Below the pieces are notes generated by a model. That model was not told the DNA's origin, ran no database searches, and saw only the letters and a program-made list of their open reading frames with translations. A stretch of 64,000 nt of DNA from CAYMDP01 sp964389375 (GTDB taxonomy: Bacteria; Bdellovibrionota; Bdellovibrionia; Bdellovibrionales; UBA1609), in the NCBI GenBank assembly GCA_964389375.1, contig CAYMDP010000007.1, forward strand, positions 1-64,000, given 5' to 3'. The stretch's first letter is position 1. Each line of letters begins with the position of its first letter. This document shows positions 17,100-25,695 of this stretch, piece by piece. The translations under genes were made by a program, and so were the position numbers.

Positions 17100-18026
17100 G
17101 TGAAATATAAAAACGTCGCTTTACTTGTTGGTGGAATGGGAGCTGAGCGTAAGGTCAGTCTAGTCACTGGTCAGGCCTTTGCGAAGGCACTGGATCAATT
17201 AAACATTAAGTACACCCTTTTAGATGCGGCAGAAGATTTGCCCGCTCGTCTTGAAGAATTGCGTCCAGATGTTGCGCTTTTGGCGCTTCACGGAAAGTTT
17301 GGAGAAGATGGAACGGTACAAGGGCTTCTTGAATATTTAAAAATCCCTTATTCCACAAGTGGGGTTTTGGCCTCTTCGCTTTGTATGGATAAGTATTTTT
17401 CAAAACAAATCTATATTCAAAATGGGATACCCACTCCGGATTTCGAAATGTTCAATCTAAAAAAAGTCGATGCAAAAACAGCGAACACCAAATTGTCTTT
17501 TCCTGTGGTGGTCAAGCCTTCTCGAGAGGGCTCGAGTGTAGGTGTTTCGATCTGCAAAAATCTTGATGAGTTCAGAAAAGGTTTAGAGTTTGCGGGAACT
17601 TATGATTACGAAGTCTTGGTTGAAGATTTTATTGATGGGTCTGAACTCACTGTCCCGATCCTTAACGGACGAGTTTTAACTCCGATAGAGATTGTTCCAA
17701 AAACTGCCTTTTATGATTTCGAGCGAAAGTATACTGCGGGTGCCACAGATTATTTTCTACCGGCCCGAGTGCCAGAGTCTGTTGTTGAAGCATGTAAGAT
17801 GTGGACTCAAAAAGCCTGGGAAGCCTGTCGAGTTCGAGTTTATGCGCGGATGGATTTTAGAGTCGATAAATCAAATCGAGTTTATTTGATTGAGGTTAAC
17901 ACTCAGCCTGGCTGTACACCCACTTCGCTTTTTCCAAAGTCGGCTGCCCACGAAGGGATTCCATTCGAGAATATTATTGCCGAACTTATTGAATCAGCCA
18001 CTTTGGATTACGCGGGGGTTCGGTGA
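17100..18026 (+). CDS. ddl: D-alanine--D-alanine ligase
   Basis: ATP-grasp enzyme making the D-Ala-D-Ala dipeptide used by MurF. It has the N-terminal GGMGAERKVSL loop, LALHGKFGEDGTVQGLLE, VVKPSREGSSVG in the ATP-grasp part, and the C-terminal metal-binding EVNTQPG. Full length at 308 residues. The start is GTG with a clear SD (TTTGGAGGC). It overlaps ftsQ by 4 bp. Confidence 0.95.
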   Translation: MKYKNVALLVGGMGAERKVSLVTGQAFAKALDQLNIKYTLLDAAEDLPARLEELRPDVALLALHGKFGEDGTVQGLLEYLKIPYSTSGVLASSLCMDKYFSKQIYIQNGIPTPDFEMFNLKKVDAKTANTKLSFPVVVKPSREGSSVGVSICKNLDEFRKGLEFAGTYDYEVLVEDFIDGSELTVPILNGRVLTPIEIVPKTAFYDFERKYTAGATDYFLPARVPESVVEACKMWTQKAWEACRVRVYARMDFRVDKSNRVYLIEVNTQPGCTPTSLFPKSAAHEGIPFENIIAELIESATLDYAGVR

Positions 18027-18763
18027 AGCGAATTCTCCGGGTATTTCTTCATCTCACGATTTGGATCTCGGTTTTTTTGATCCTCGGCCTTCAGGCCAAA
18101 GAGCGTGGTTTGTTTCGTTTACAAGAGATCGAAATCGAAAAGGGTGCAAACCTTCAAGATGAGTTTTTCTTTCAATCTATTCGAGACTCATTAAGCGCAA
18201 AGGTTCAGCCCTTAGTCGGTCAGTACATCTGGCAAGTGCGTTTAGAAAATATCATGAAAGAGATTGAAGGGGATCAAAGGATTGAGGCCGCTCATATCTC
18301 TAGATTATTCCCCAATCGACTTAAGATTGTGATCGAACCTCATCGTCCAATTCTTGCCGTGCTGTCTGAAGAGAATAAAGTTTATCCTTTGGCGCCCGAT
18401 GGGACTTTAATGACTGCGCTTGCAATCACCGAAGGACCTGATCTTCCTTTGCTTCGAGGAAAACAATTTATCAAAGACGAAGCTTTAAGAAAAAAAGCGA
18501 TTCAACTTTTTAATGAGTTGCCAGAAAGCGGTCCCTTTAGTCAGAAAATTATTTCCGAAATTAACTATTCTCCAAAATCAGGCTTCTCATTAATTTTATC
18601 AAATCTTGGAACTGAAGTTCGAGTCGGTGAAGCAGACCTTGGACGAAAGGCTAGTCGAGTTGAAAAAGTGATGAGCTATTTGGAAAATCATCAGATTAAA
18701 GGACGCGTCATCGACGCGAGATTCACAAAGAAAGTTGTTGTCAGGTTGCGTAATGAGCCATAG
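18023..18763 (+). CDS. ftsQ: Cell division protein FtsQ
   Basis: Bitopic divisome protein. It has one N-terminal transmembrane segment (about residues 5-24), then a POTRA-like domain (LFRLQEIEIEKGANL onward) and the FtsQ domain with R-L-F-P-N-R-L-K-I, a conserved pattern. 246 residues. It starts with GTG overlapping the ddl stop (GTGA). A 77-bp gap precedes ftsA. Confidence 0.9.
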   Translation: MKRILRVFLHLTIWISVFLILGLQAKERGLFRLQEIEIEKGANLQDEFFFQSIRDSLSAKVQPLVGQYIWQVRLENIMKEIEGDQRIEAAHISRLFPNRLKIVIEPHRPILAVLSEENKVYPLAPDGTLMTALAITEGPDLPLLRGKQFIKDEALRKKAIQLFNELPESGPFSQKIISEINYSPKSGFSLILSNLGTEVRVGEADLGRKASRVEKVMSYLENHQIKGRVIDARFTKKVVVRLRNEP

Positions 18764-18840
18764 CCTTTAGGCAAGGTCTTGTACTTTGCTCGACAAAAAT
18801 CGAGTGAGATCAAGGACCTCAATCAACATTGAGGGCTCTA

Positions 18841-20085
18841 ATGTCAAAGGCGTTCAACAAGCGACCCAAAATTATAGCAGGCCTTGATTTAGGAACAACC
18901 AAAGTCACATGTTCTATCGGAGTCGTAAGCTCTGACAAAAAAATTGATGTGGTCGGTGTGGGGAACGCGGTCAACACGGGCATGCGCCAAGGTGTGGTTG
19001 TCAATATTGAAGCGGCCTCTGAAGCAATTCGCAAAGCACGAGAAGAAGCAGAGTTGATGTCTGGCCTGAAGATTTCTTCAGTTTGGTTAGGTGTTGGTGG
19101 AAGTCATCTTCAGTCTTTTGATTCTGAAGGAATGGTCGCGATTCGAAATAAAGAAGTCACTCAGGAAGATATTGATCGAGTCATTGAAGCGGCAAAGGCT
19201 GTTGCAATTCCTCATGATCGCCAAGTTCTACATGTTCTTCCCAACGAATTTAAAATCGACGGTCAGGCCGGAATTCGCGATCCCATTGGAATGTCTGGTG
19301 TGCGTCTTGAATGCTCAGTTCATATTGTCACCGGTGGAAACGCAACGATTCAAAATGCAATGAAGTGTATTGTAAAGTCAGGATTGTCGGTTGAAGGTTT
19401 AGTCCTTCAGCAGCTCGCTTCGGCCATGGCCGTTTTAAGTGAAGATGAAAAAAATCTCGGAGTTTGTGTCGTTGATATCGGCGGCGGAACTTGCGATCTG
19501 ATTACTTTTGCTCAAGGGAGCGTGATTCACACGGGGGTGATTCCTGTCGGTGGGCAAAACTTTACCCACGATGTAGCGATGGGTCTTAAGACAACTCAAA
19601 CCAATGCCGAAGTTTTAAAGCGCAAATTTGGAACCGCAATTGCGGAATCCGTTCAGGATGCAGAGTCTATTGAAGTTGAAAGTGTCGGCGGCCGTAAATC
19701 TAGAACAATGGCTCGCCGAGATCTTTGCGAAGTGATCGAAGCCAGGTCAGAAGAAACTTTAAGCCTGATTCGTGAAGAGCTAAAAAATAAATCTCTTCTT
19801 GGTCGACTTGGATCTGGAGTGGTTTTAACCGGAGGGGTTAGTCAGCTTCCGGGATTGCTCGAGATGGGAGACTATATATTTGATGTTCCCGTTCGACGAG
19901 GGGCTCCGACTCAAATTGGTGGTCTTACGGATGTTGTGCGTTCACCGAGTTATTCCACCGCAGTGGGACTTTTGCTTTATGGTTTGGCCCAAGAGCAAGA
20001 GACTGGCATTTTTGACGAAAACGAAGCTCGTGTTGCGGGACGATCTTCAAATTGGACACAAAGATTAAAAGATTTTTTTGGATAG
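18841..20085 (+). CDS. ftsA: Cell division protein FtsA
   Basis: Actin-like ATPase that anchors FtsZ to the membrane. It shows the phosphate-1 loop GLDLGTTKV near the N-terminus, the 1C domain around residues 85-165, the VVDIGGGTCDL phosphate-2 motif and the adenosine motif VVLTGGVSQLPG. The C-terminal NWTQRLKDFFG is a typical amphipathic membrane-targeting helix. The ATG at 18841 is chosen over an in-frame TTG four codons upstream because GAGGG lies at the right distance before it. Confidence 0.95.
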   Translation: MSKAFNKRPKIIAGLDLGTTKVTCSIGVVSSDKKIDVVGVGNAVNTGMRQGVVVNIEAASEAIRKAREEAELMSGLKISSVWLGVGGSHLQSFDSEGMVAIRNKEVTQEDIDRVIEAAKAVAIPHDRQVLHVLPNEFKIDGQAGIRDPIGMSGVRLECSVHIVTGGNATIQNAMKCIVKSGLSVEGLVLQQLASAMAVLSEDEKNLGVCVVDIGGGTCDLITFAQGSVIHTGVIPVGGQNFTHDVAMGLKTTQTNAEVLKRKFGTAIAESVQDAESIEVESVGGRKSRTMARRDLCEVIEARSEETLSLIREELKNKSLLGRLGSGVVLTGGVSQLPGLLEMGDYIFDVPVRRGAPTQIGGLTDVVRSPSYSTAVGLLLYGLAQEQETGIFDENEARVAGRSSNWTQRLKDFFG

Positions 20086-20106
20086 AGTAAAGCCTGGGGA
20101 GGGTTT

Positions 20107-21597
20107 ATGTTTGAGTTGGAAGAGAATACCAACTTTGGAGCGACGATAAAGGTTATTGGAGTTGGTGGCGGAGGAAGCAACGCTGTTCAAACCATGATCG
20201 AAGGTGGTTTGACAGGCGTTGAATTTGTTGTCGCGAATACCGACAAACAAGCTTTGCAGCACAATAAAGCCGACGAAAAAATTCAACTCGGCCGCGAGCT
20301 GACCAAAGGTTTGGGCGCTGGAGCGAATCCAGAGATTGGAAAACGCGCAGCGATTGAATCATATAATGATATCGTTTCTCGTCTTGAAGGCGCGGACATG
20401 GTGTTTGTGACGGCGGGAATGGGTGGCGGAACCGGAACCGGTGGTGCTCCTGTTATTGCTAAAATCGCAAAAGAATTGGGTGCCTTAACAATTGGTGTGG
20501 TCACTCGTCCTTTTGTTTTTGAAGGAAAAAAGAGAAAAAGACATGCTGATCTTGGAATCCAAGAATTAAAAGAGAATGTTGATACTTTAATCGTCATTCC
20601 AAATCAAAAGTTACTCTCAGTATCAACGGATAAAACACCTCTTCTTGAGACCTTTAAGCGTGCGGACCAAGTTCTGCTTCATGCAGTTAAGGGAATTTCG
20701 GATCTTATTAATATCCGTGGATTAATAAACTTAGATTTCGCTGATATCCGAACTGTTATGGCCGCTAAGGGCATGGCAATTATGGGGTCGGGCCTTGCAA
20801 CAGGTGATAACCGAGCGGTTGAAGCCGCGACTCAAGCGATCTCTTCTCCGCTTCTTGAGAATATTTCGATTGATGGGGCGACTGGAATCATCATCAATGT
20901 AACAGGTGGACCAGACCTTACTCTTTGGGAAGTCAACGAAGCTTCGACACTTATTACTGAAGCGGCTCATGAAGATGCAGAGATTATTTTCGGTGCGGTT
21001 ATTGACGACAGCATGGGAAGTAACGTGAGCGTCACAGTCATTGCGACTGGTTTTGGAAACGAAAGCCATCGTATGGTCAACGATCAGATTTCAAAACTTC
21101 AGGCCATGGCCGATGCTCAATTGGCAATGCAGTCCAGAATGAACTTAAGTCAGGCAGAGCTTGCGGCTTCTTTTTCTCGAGAAATTCACGAAGAGCCAGT
21201 CAGTGCGCCTCAGAATATTCCAAGTTATGAAGTCAGCACTTCTGGTGGCCCATTAAGAGCCGAGACCCCAGAGATGATTGCTCCTATGCAGTCTCCCTCT
21301 TATGAACCTCAAGTGGAGGCCTCTTCTCAAGGCTTAGGATCTTCAGAGAAGCCTCTTCTTCCTCGAGATATCCTTCTTGCGAAAGCAAGAGCGTACCGTG
21401 AGAATCAGGTGCAAAAGAATTTGAATGGGATTCAGCCAGAACAACTCTCTATGAATGTGGAGTCCTCTGAAGCAGACCCTTTAAGTTTGGCTCGAAGACA
21501 GTCGCAAGAATTGGCGAAGTCTCCATTTGATCGTAATGATCTTGATGTACCGGCCTACTTGCGCCGTCGTAAGAACGAGGAACAAAGCCTCGACTAG
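20107..21597 (+). CDS. ftsZ: Cell division protein FtsZ
   Basis: Tubulin-like GTPase forming the Z ring. The tubulin signature GGGTGTGGAP is present near residue 108, with IGVGGGGSNAV at the N-terminus and the T7-loop region further on. The globular core ends near residue 325, followed by a long variable linker of about 150 residues and the C-terminal peptide DLDVPAYLRRR, the docking site for FtsA. At 496 residues it is longer than the E. coli protein because of the linker. It follows ftsA by 21 bp. Confidence 0.97.
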   Translation: MFELEENTNFGATIKVIGVGGGGSNAVQTMIEGGLTGVEFVVANTDKQALQHNKADEKIQLGRELTKGLGAGANPEIGKRAAIESYNDIVSRLEGADMVFVTAGMGGGTGTGGAPVIAKIAKELGALTIGVVTRPFVFEGKKRKRHADLGIQELKENVDTLIVIPNQKLLSVSTDKTPLLETFKRADQVLLHAVKGISDLINIRGLINLDFADIRTVMAAKGMAIMGSGLATGDNRAVEAATQAISSPLLENISIDGATGIIINVTGGPDLTLWEVNEASTLITEAAHEDAEIIFGAVIDDSMGSNVSVTVIATGFGNESHRMVNDQISKLQAMADAQLAMQSRMNLSQAELAASFSREIHEEPVSAPQNIPSYEVSTSGGPLRAETPEMIAPMQSPSYEPQVEASSQGLGSSEKPLLPRDILLAKARAYRENQVQKNLNGIQPEQLSMNVESSEADPLSLARRQSQELAKSPFDRNDLDVPAYLRRRKNEEQSLD

Positions 21598-21605
21598 AAG
21601 GAATT

Positions 21606-22373
21606 TTGAAGTCGGTTTTTGTTTCTGATATTCATATCACCTCTAGGCTTGATTCAAAGCATGAGGTGTTCTGTAAGCTTTTAGTCGATTTGGCTCAGGA
21701 TAAAGACCTGAGCCATCTTTTTTTAGTCGGAGATATTTTTGATCTTTGGCTTTGGAAGCACGATTATTTTATCCAAGAGTATTCAAAAATTGTTTCCTTG
21801 CTGCAGGATCTCTGTGAGCGAGGGGTAAAGGTTATTTTCTTTGAGGGAAACCACGATCTTTATCTTAAAGAGTTTTGGACAGATTTAGGTGTGGAGGTTT
21901 GTGAAGGCCCAAAAGTTTTTCAGTTGGGCCATCTAAAAGTTCTTGTCGAGCATGGGGATCAATCCAATCCTGAGGATCGGGGCTATCTCTTTTTAAGATG
22001 GATCCTGCGAACGGCACCTCTTAAACTTTTAGTACGTATTCTTCCCTCGAGCTTAGTGGTTCTTATCGGTCAAAGATCTTCTCAGGCTAGCCGCCGCTAC
22101 ACATCTACCTCTAAGGGAATTTCAACTCATTTGGCGATTGATAAATTAAGGGCCCACGCCCTTCGCCAAGCAGAGATCCATGATTTTGATCTTTTGATCA
22201 ATGGTCATGTCCACATTCTGGATGATTTCAAATTTCACTTGGCTGAAAGGCCACGCAGAGCAGTCAACCTTGGAAGCTGGTTTGATGGAGCAAAGGCCTT
22301 TATTTTATCGGACAAAGTCTCCGGAGAATTTCTGTCTTTAGATCCAAAAGACTCCAACCAGAATCTGACGTGA
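21606..22373 (+). CDS. lpxH: UDP-2,3-diacylglucosamine pyrophosphohydrolase-like metallophosphoesterase (LpxH family)
   Basis: Calcineurin-like phosphoesterase of the LpxH type, which hydrolyses UDP-2,3-diacylglucosamine in lipid A synthesis. Metal-binding motifs appear in order: SDIH near residue 6, GDIFDLW near 42, GNHD near 80, EHGD near 117, NGHVH near 200. 255 residues. The start is TTG, 8 bases after the ftsZ stop, with AAGGA close upstream. LpxH relatives with other sugar-nucleotide substrates exist, so the exact substrate is inferred. Confidence 0.75.
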   Translation: MKSVFVSDIHITSRLDSKHEVFCKLLVDLAQDKDLSHLFLVGDIFDLWLWKHDYFIQEYSKIVSLLQDLCERGVKVIFFEGNHDLYLKEFWTDLGVEVCEGPKVFQLGHLKVLVEHGDQSNPEDRGYLFLRWILRTAPLKLLVRILPSSLVVLIGQRSSQASRRYTSTSKGISTHLAIDKLRAHALRQAEIHDFDLLINGHVHILDDFKFHLAERPRRAVNLGSWFDGAKAFILSDKVSGEFLSLDPKDSNQNLT

Positions 22374-22423
22374 AAATCAGGTGTAGGATGGCCTATGATT
22401 AAGCTTACTGAGGTCCACTCGCC

Positions 22424-23428
22424 ATGATTTACGTATACGATGAGATCAAGCAGCTTATTTCGAGTAGTGAAGGAAAGCTGCGTTCAGAAACGCTTGCCGA
22501 GATTCCATACAAAGATGGAAAGCTTCCAATTTTAAAACTTACTGCGGGGAGTGAAGATCCAAAGGCTCCAGTCCTAGGATTTATTGGTGGGGTGCATGGG
22601 CTTGAACGAATCGGAACTCAAGTCTGTCTTTCTTTTTTAAAAAGTTTCGTCGCCATGCTTTCCTGGGACCAGGTGATGAATAAGTCTTTAAAGCATTTGC
22701 GCGTTTTTTTTATTCCCATGGTTAATCCAGTCGGATTAATGCGAGCATCAAGATCTAATCCCCAGGGCGTTGATATCATGAGAAATGCCCCTGTGGATGC
22801 AAAAGATCCGGCACTTTTTCTTGGCGGCCATCGCTTGTCTCCTTTGCTTCCCTGGTATCGAGGTGAAGTTGGGACCATGGAGCTTGAGACAAAAGCATTG
22901 ATTGAGGGAATCGAGAAAGAGGTCTTCAAAAGCTCTTTAGCATTAACAGTAGATCTTCACTCTGGTTTTGGTTTAGTCGATCGATTGTGGTTTCCTTATG
23001 CAAAGTCCATGGATCCAATTGAGGATTTAGCGTACGTCGTCGGACTTCAAGAGCGCTTAATGTTGACCTACCCGAATCATATTTATCATATCGAGCCCCA
23101 GGCCATTAGCTACACGACCCATGGAGATGTTTGGGATTACCTTTATGATGGATTTAAACAAAGTCATCCTAAAGGACTATATTTGCCATTGTCTCTAGAA
23201 ATGGGCTCGTGGCTTTGGATCAAAAAGAATCCTTCCCAATTGTTTTCGGCAATTGGTCCCTTTAATCCGATCAAAAGCCATCGATTAAAACGAACCTTAA
23301 GACGACATTTGGCCTTGTTTGATTTCTCACTTCGTCTTTTGTGCTCACCCCAGGCTTGGGCCATTGCCCCCTCCAGTGAGAGTTTAGAAATGTGGAAGAA
23401 AAAGGGTTTGGAGCAGTGGTATGACTAG
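22424..23428 (+). CDS. M14-family zinc carboxypeptidase-like protein
   Basis: Predicted metallocarboxypeptidase. H58-x-x-E61 in GGVHGLERIG gives two zinc ligands, the later VDLHSGFG gives the third histidine, and LEMGSW supplies the expected late glutamate. 334 residues; no clear signal peptide, so it is probably cytoplasmic unless the start is misplaced. Families with this fold include amino-acid deacylases of the succinylglutamate type as well as peptidases. It overlaps the next hydrolase gene by 8 bp, suggesting joint function. Confidence 0.75.
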   Translation: MIYVYDEIKQLISSSEGKLRSETLAEIPYKDGKLPILKLTAGSEDPKAPVLGFIGGVHGLERIGTQVCLSFLKSFVAMLSWDQVMNKSLKHLRVFFIPMVNPVGLMRASRSNPQGVDIMRNAPVDAKDPALFLGGHRLSPLLPWYRGEVGTMELETKALIEGIEKEVFKSSLALTVDLHSGFGLVDRLWFPYAKSMDPIEDLAYVVGLQERLMLTYPNHIYHIEPQAISYTTHGDVWDYLYDGFKQSHPKGLYLPLSLEMGSWLWIKKNPSQLFSAIGPFNPIKSHRLKRTLRRHLALFDFSLRLLCSPQAWAIAPSSESLEMWKKKGLEQWYD

Positions 23429-24185
23429 CGAAATGAGGACAGATCCTAGGCATTGGATTTTTATTCGGGGACTAGCGCGAGGCCAGGGGCATTGGGGTTT
23501 TTTCGCAGAAAAATTTCAGGTGGCTTTTCCTGAAGATCATATCGAACATTTTGATCTTCCTGGCAATGGACTTCGATATGAAGAATCAAGCCCCAGGCGG
23601 CTTGAGGACTACATAGATGATATTCGATCCAAGCGGCAAGTCACCGATCGGCCGGTAATGATTCTTGCAATGTCTTTTGGAGCGATGTTGACTTTAAAAT
23701 GGATGCAGGACTTCCCTAAGGAGATTGAGAAAGCCTACTTGATTAATACCAGCAATCTTGCCTTTAGCCCCTTTTATCGTCGCCTTCAGCCAAAGGCTTT
23801 TTTTAATCTGATTCAAATCTTAGCGGAAAAAGATTTAAAACAAAGGGAACTAAAAATTTTAGATCTCACGACAAGCAAACAAAAATGGAAGAGAGAGGAA
23901 TTTAAAAAACTTCTTCAATTCTCTTCAAAATATCCGACCTCAAAAGTGAATGCCCTAAATCAAATCTTAGCGGCCAGTCAGGCAAAGATCCTGGGCCCCT
24001 TTCGTCCCGATGTGGAGCTGATCTGTGGCGCGGAAGATAAAATGGTCCACCCCACCTGTTCGATCAAGATGGCCCAATCTTGGAAGAAAAGACTTCATCT
24101 TCACCCTTGGGCGGGACATGACCTTCCCCTTGATGATCCGGAATGGCTGATTCAGATTCTTTCGGGTCACAATCCCTCTATTTAA
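23421..24185 (+). CDS. Alpha/beta hydrolase, BioH-like
   Basis: Serine hydrolase of the alpha/beta fold. The nucleophile elbow is A-M-S-F-G-A-M near residue 95, an early FIRGLARGQGHW segment stands for the oxyanion loop, and a late GHDLPLDDPEW carries the likely catalytic histidine. CGAEDKMVHP resembles the region of the acid residue. 254 residues, no signal peptide. It starts inside the preceding M14-like gene. The substrate is not predictable. Confidence 0.8.
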   Translation: MTSEMRTDPRHWIFIRGLARGQGHWGFFAEKFQVAFPEDHIEHFDLPGNGLRYEESSPRRLEDYIDDIRSKRQVTDRPVMILAMSFGAMLTLKWMQDFPKEIEKAYLINTSNLAFSPFYRRLQPKAFFNLIQILAEKDLKQRELKILDLTTSKQKWKREEFKKLLQFSSKYPTSKVNALNQILAASQAKILGPFRPDVELICGAEDKMVHPTCSIKMAQSWKKRLHLHPWAGHDLPLDDPEWLIQILSGHNPSI

Positions 24186-24297
24186 AGGAGAAAGATATTC
24201 CATGATGCGTAAACGGCCTCAGAGTAGGTCTTAGCTCAAAATGAAGGAAGCTTCGCAGGAATAGGTTGTCTGATCGAATAATTCGGGGGAACATAAT

Positions 24298-24326
24298 TAT
24301 ACCCAAAGCCGATCGCGTTGGGTATA
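24298..24326. promoter_or_regulatory. Inverted repeat TATACCCAA / TTGGGTATA ahead of an uncharacterised gene
   Basis: A perfect 9-bp inverted repeat (24298-24306 and 24318-24326) with an 11-bp spacer lies 17 bp before the ATG at 24343, just ahead of a strong SD (GGGAGGGG). It could be an operator or an RNA hairpin near the ribosome site. No matching copy was seen elsewhere in the window. Confidence 0.45.
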
Positions 24327-24342
24327 TAGGTGGGAGGGGCTT

Positions 24343-25029
24343 ATGGAAGAGGTCCGCGTCTTACGGGAAGAGATTAAGTGGCTTAACACTTTTTTGCTTT
24401 ATCCCGAGTATCCTAAAATTTTAGATCAGCAGCTTCAGCAGTTTATGCCCTTTCCTGAGGATTTTTTAAAGTCCGTAAACGACTATCTGTTTTACGGACA
24501 TTTGGTAAATCAAAAAGACCTTGAATATTTATTGTGGTCTGAAGTTGAAAGCCCTTTTTTGTTAAATCGAGATTTAGCCTCGATTGCTTTAATTCGCCAA
24601 GGTCAGTTGACTCAAAGTCGAATTGATCGTGTTTGTGGTTTGATGATGTATTCCGGTGAGGGATCCCCAGTGGCTATTGAAGCCGCCCTGGCCTTTGCTC
24701 AGTGGAGGTCCTGGAACCAAGAGCTTTCGAAGTGGTGGAATTGGAAAAGCTTTCTGGATGTGATCGATCAGGGCTTGATTGATGACGAACTAGCGCCCTG
24801 GTGTGCTTTGGCCTATTTCTGGGGATTTCAAAAGCAAGGCGGACAAGCACAGCTTAGTGATGCGAGTTTTCAAACTTTAAAAGACAGTCTTTTTCAGGCT
24901 CTAAAAGTTGAACCCAATCGCCATGTTCGCGATTTTAAAATGACTCGTACCCTTGCGCTTAATGAAGGTCGAGTTTCTCAAGAAAAAGCCTTGGTTTTGG
25001 CGCCAGGTCCTCTGTCAGGGAATGCTTAA
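24343..25029 (+). CDS. Uncharacterised protein
   Basis: No family recognised. 228 residues, no signal peptide or membrane segment, rich in Leu, Trp and Gln, with the look of an all-helical protein with possible HEAT-like pairs in residues 75-160. The SD GGGAGGGG (about 24332-24339) is strong. The stop is one base before the ATG of the secreted cysteine-repeat protein, so the two are probably co-translated and related in function. Confidence 0.6.
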   Translation: MEEVRVLREEIKWLNTFLLYPEYPKILDQQLQQFMPFPEDFLKSVNDYLFYGHLVNQKDLEYLLWSEVESPFLLNRDLASIALIRQGQLTQSRIDRVCGLMMYSGEGSPVAIEAALAFAQWRSWNQELSKWWNWKSFLDVIDQGLIDDELAPWCALAYFWGFQKQGGQAQLSDASFQTLKDSLFQALKVEPNRHVRDFKMTRTLALNEGRVSQEKALVLAPGPLSGNA

Positions 25030-25030
25030 T

Positions 25031-25555
25031 ATGAAATCCTTGTTCGGATTATTTGCTCTACTTGTCCTTAGCTATTCTTCATTAAGTCTGGCTCAACATG
25101 ATGTGCTTTGTTGGGATGGAGATTGTCTTAAAAATGGTTGGACCCAGACGCATTTAAGAACTGGTCAGTTTACTGATTTTCAGTGTTACCGAGAGGGTTG
25201 TGAGATTTCGGGATGGATTGTCGGTGGTACAGAAAACATTTCTTACTACACTCAATGTAAGCCTGGGGGATGTTTTCAGGAAGGCTGGTATGAAGTCGAT
25301 CGAGGAAACCAACAACTTTTAAATGATGTCGTCTGTGAGTTTTTTGATTGCCTACAAAATGGCTGGAATATCTACGGTCGGCAAGGAAACCATCAGTTGC
25401 GTTGTATCGAGAATGATTGCAAAGCAAAGGGCTGGGTCTCTACGAACTCTTCGGGCCAAAGTCAGAGTATTGTCTGTAAAAACGCTGCTTGCTTTCAGTC
25501 CGGCTGGACAAGTTTAGCCCCGAGTGCGCCCTCCAAAAAACTCATTTTAAACTAA
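25031..25555 (+). CDS. Secreted protein of six C-x4-C-x3-G-W repeats
   Basis: A signal peptide of about 21 residues (hydrophobic, ending LSLAQ) is followed by six tandem units, each opening with C-x4-C-x3-G-W and spaced 23-28 residues: CWDGDCLKNGW, CYREGCEISGW, CKPGGCFQEGW, CEFFDCLQNGW, CIENDCKAKGW, CKNAACFQSGW. The mature part contains 12 repeat cysteines, enough for six disulfides after export. About 174 residues. An in-frame upstream ATG exists at 24953, but the signal peptide and position right after the previous stop favour 25031. No known repeat family was recognised. Confidence 0.75.
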   Translation: MKSLFGLFALLVLSYSSLSLAQHDVLCWDGDCLKNGWTQTHLRTGQFTDFQCYREGCEISGWIVGGTENISYYTQCKPGGCFQEGWYEVDRGNQQLLNDVVCEFFDCLQNGWNIYGRQGNHQLRCIENDCKAKGWVSTNSSGQSQSIVCKNAACFQSGWTSLAPSAPSKKLILN

Positions 25556-25659
25556 TTTTCTTGATGGCAAACCTAGGTGGGGCCGAATTTTTGAGGGCCA
25601 AACTTATTTGGTCTTAAGAAATCCCTGTTTTCTCGACAAGAATTTTTTCGAGTCAGTTC

Positions 25660-25688
25660 TTGGGAAATATATAAAGGGACGCTATAGT
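25660..25688 (+). promoter_or_regulatory. Candidate promoter for a leaderless transcript
   Basis: TTGGGA at 25660-25665 and TATAGT at 25683-25688 have a 17-bp spacer. The expected start falls at about 25694-25696, on the ATG at 25696. An earlier TATATAAA at about 25668 could be an alternative -10. Confidence 0.4.
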
Positions 25689-25695
25689 ACGGTTT

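Noticed and set aside
18786..18808. CTCGA...TCGAG hairpin between ftsQ and ftsA, similar to one at 25632-25652
   Set aside because: Only five paired bases; too short to support a terminator or operator call.
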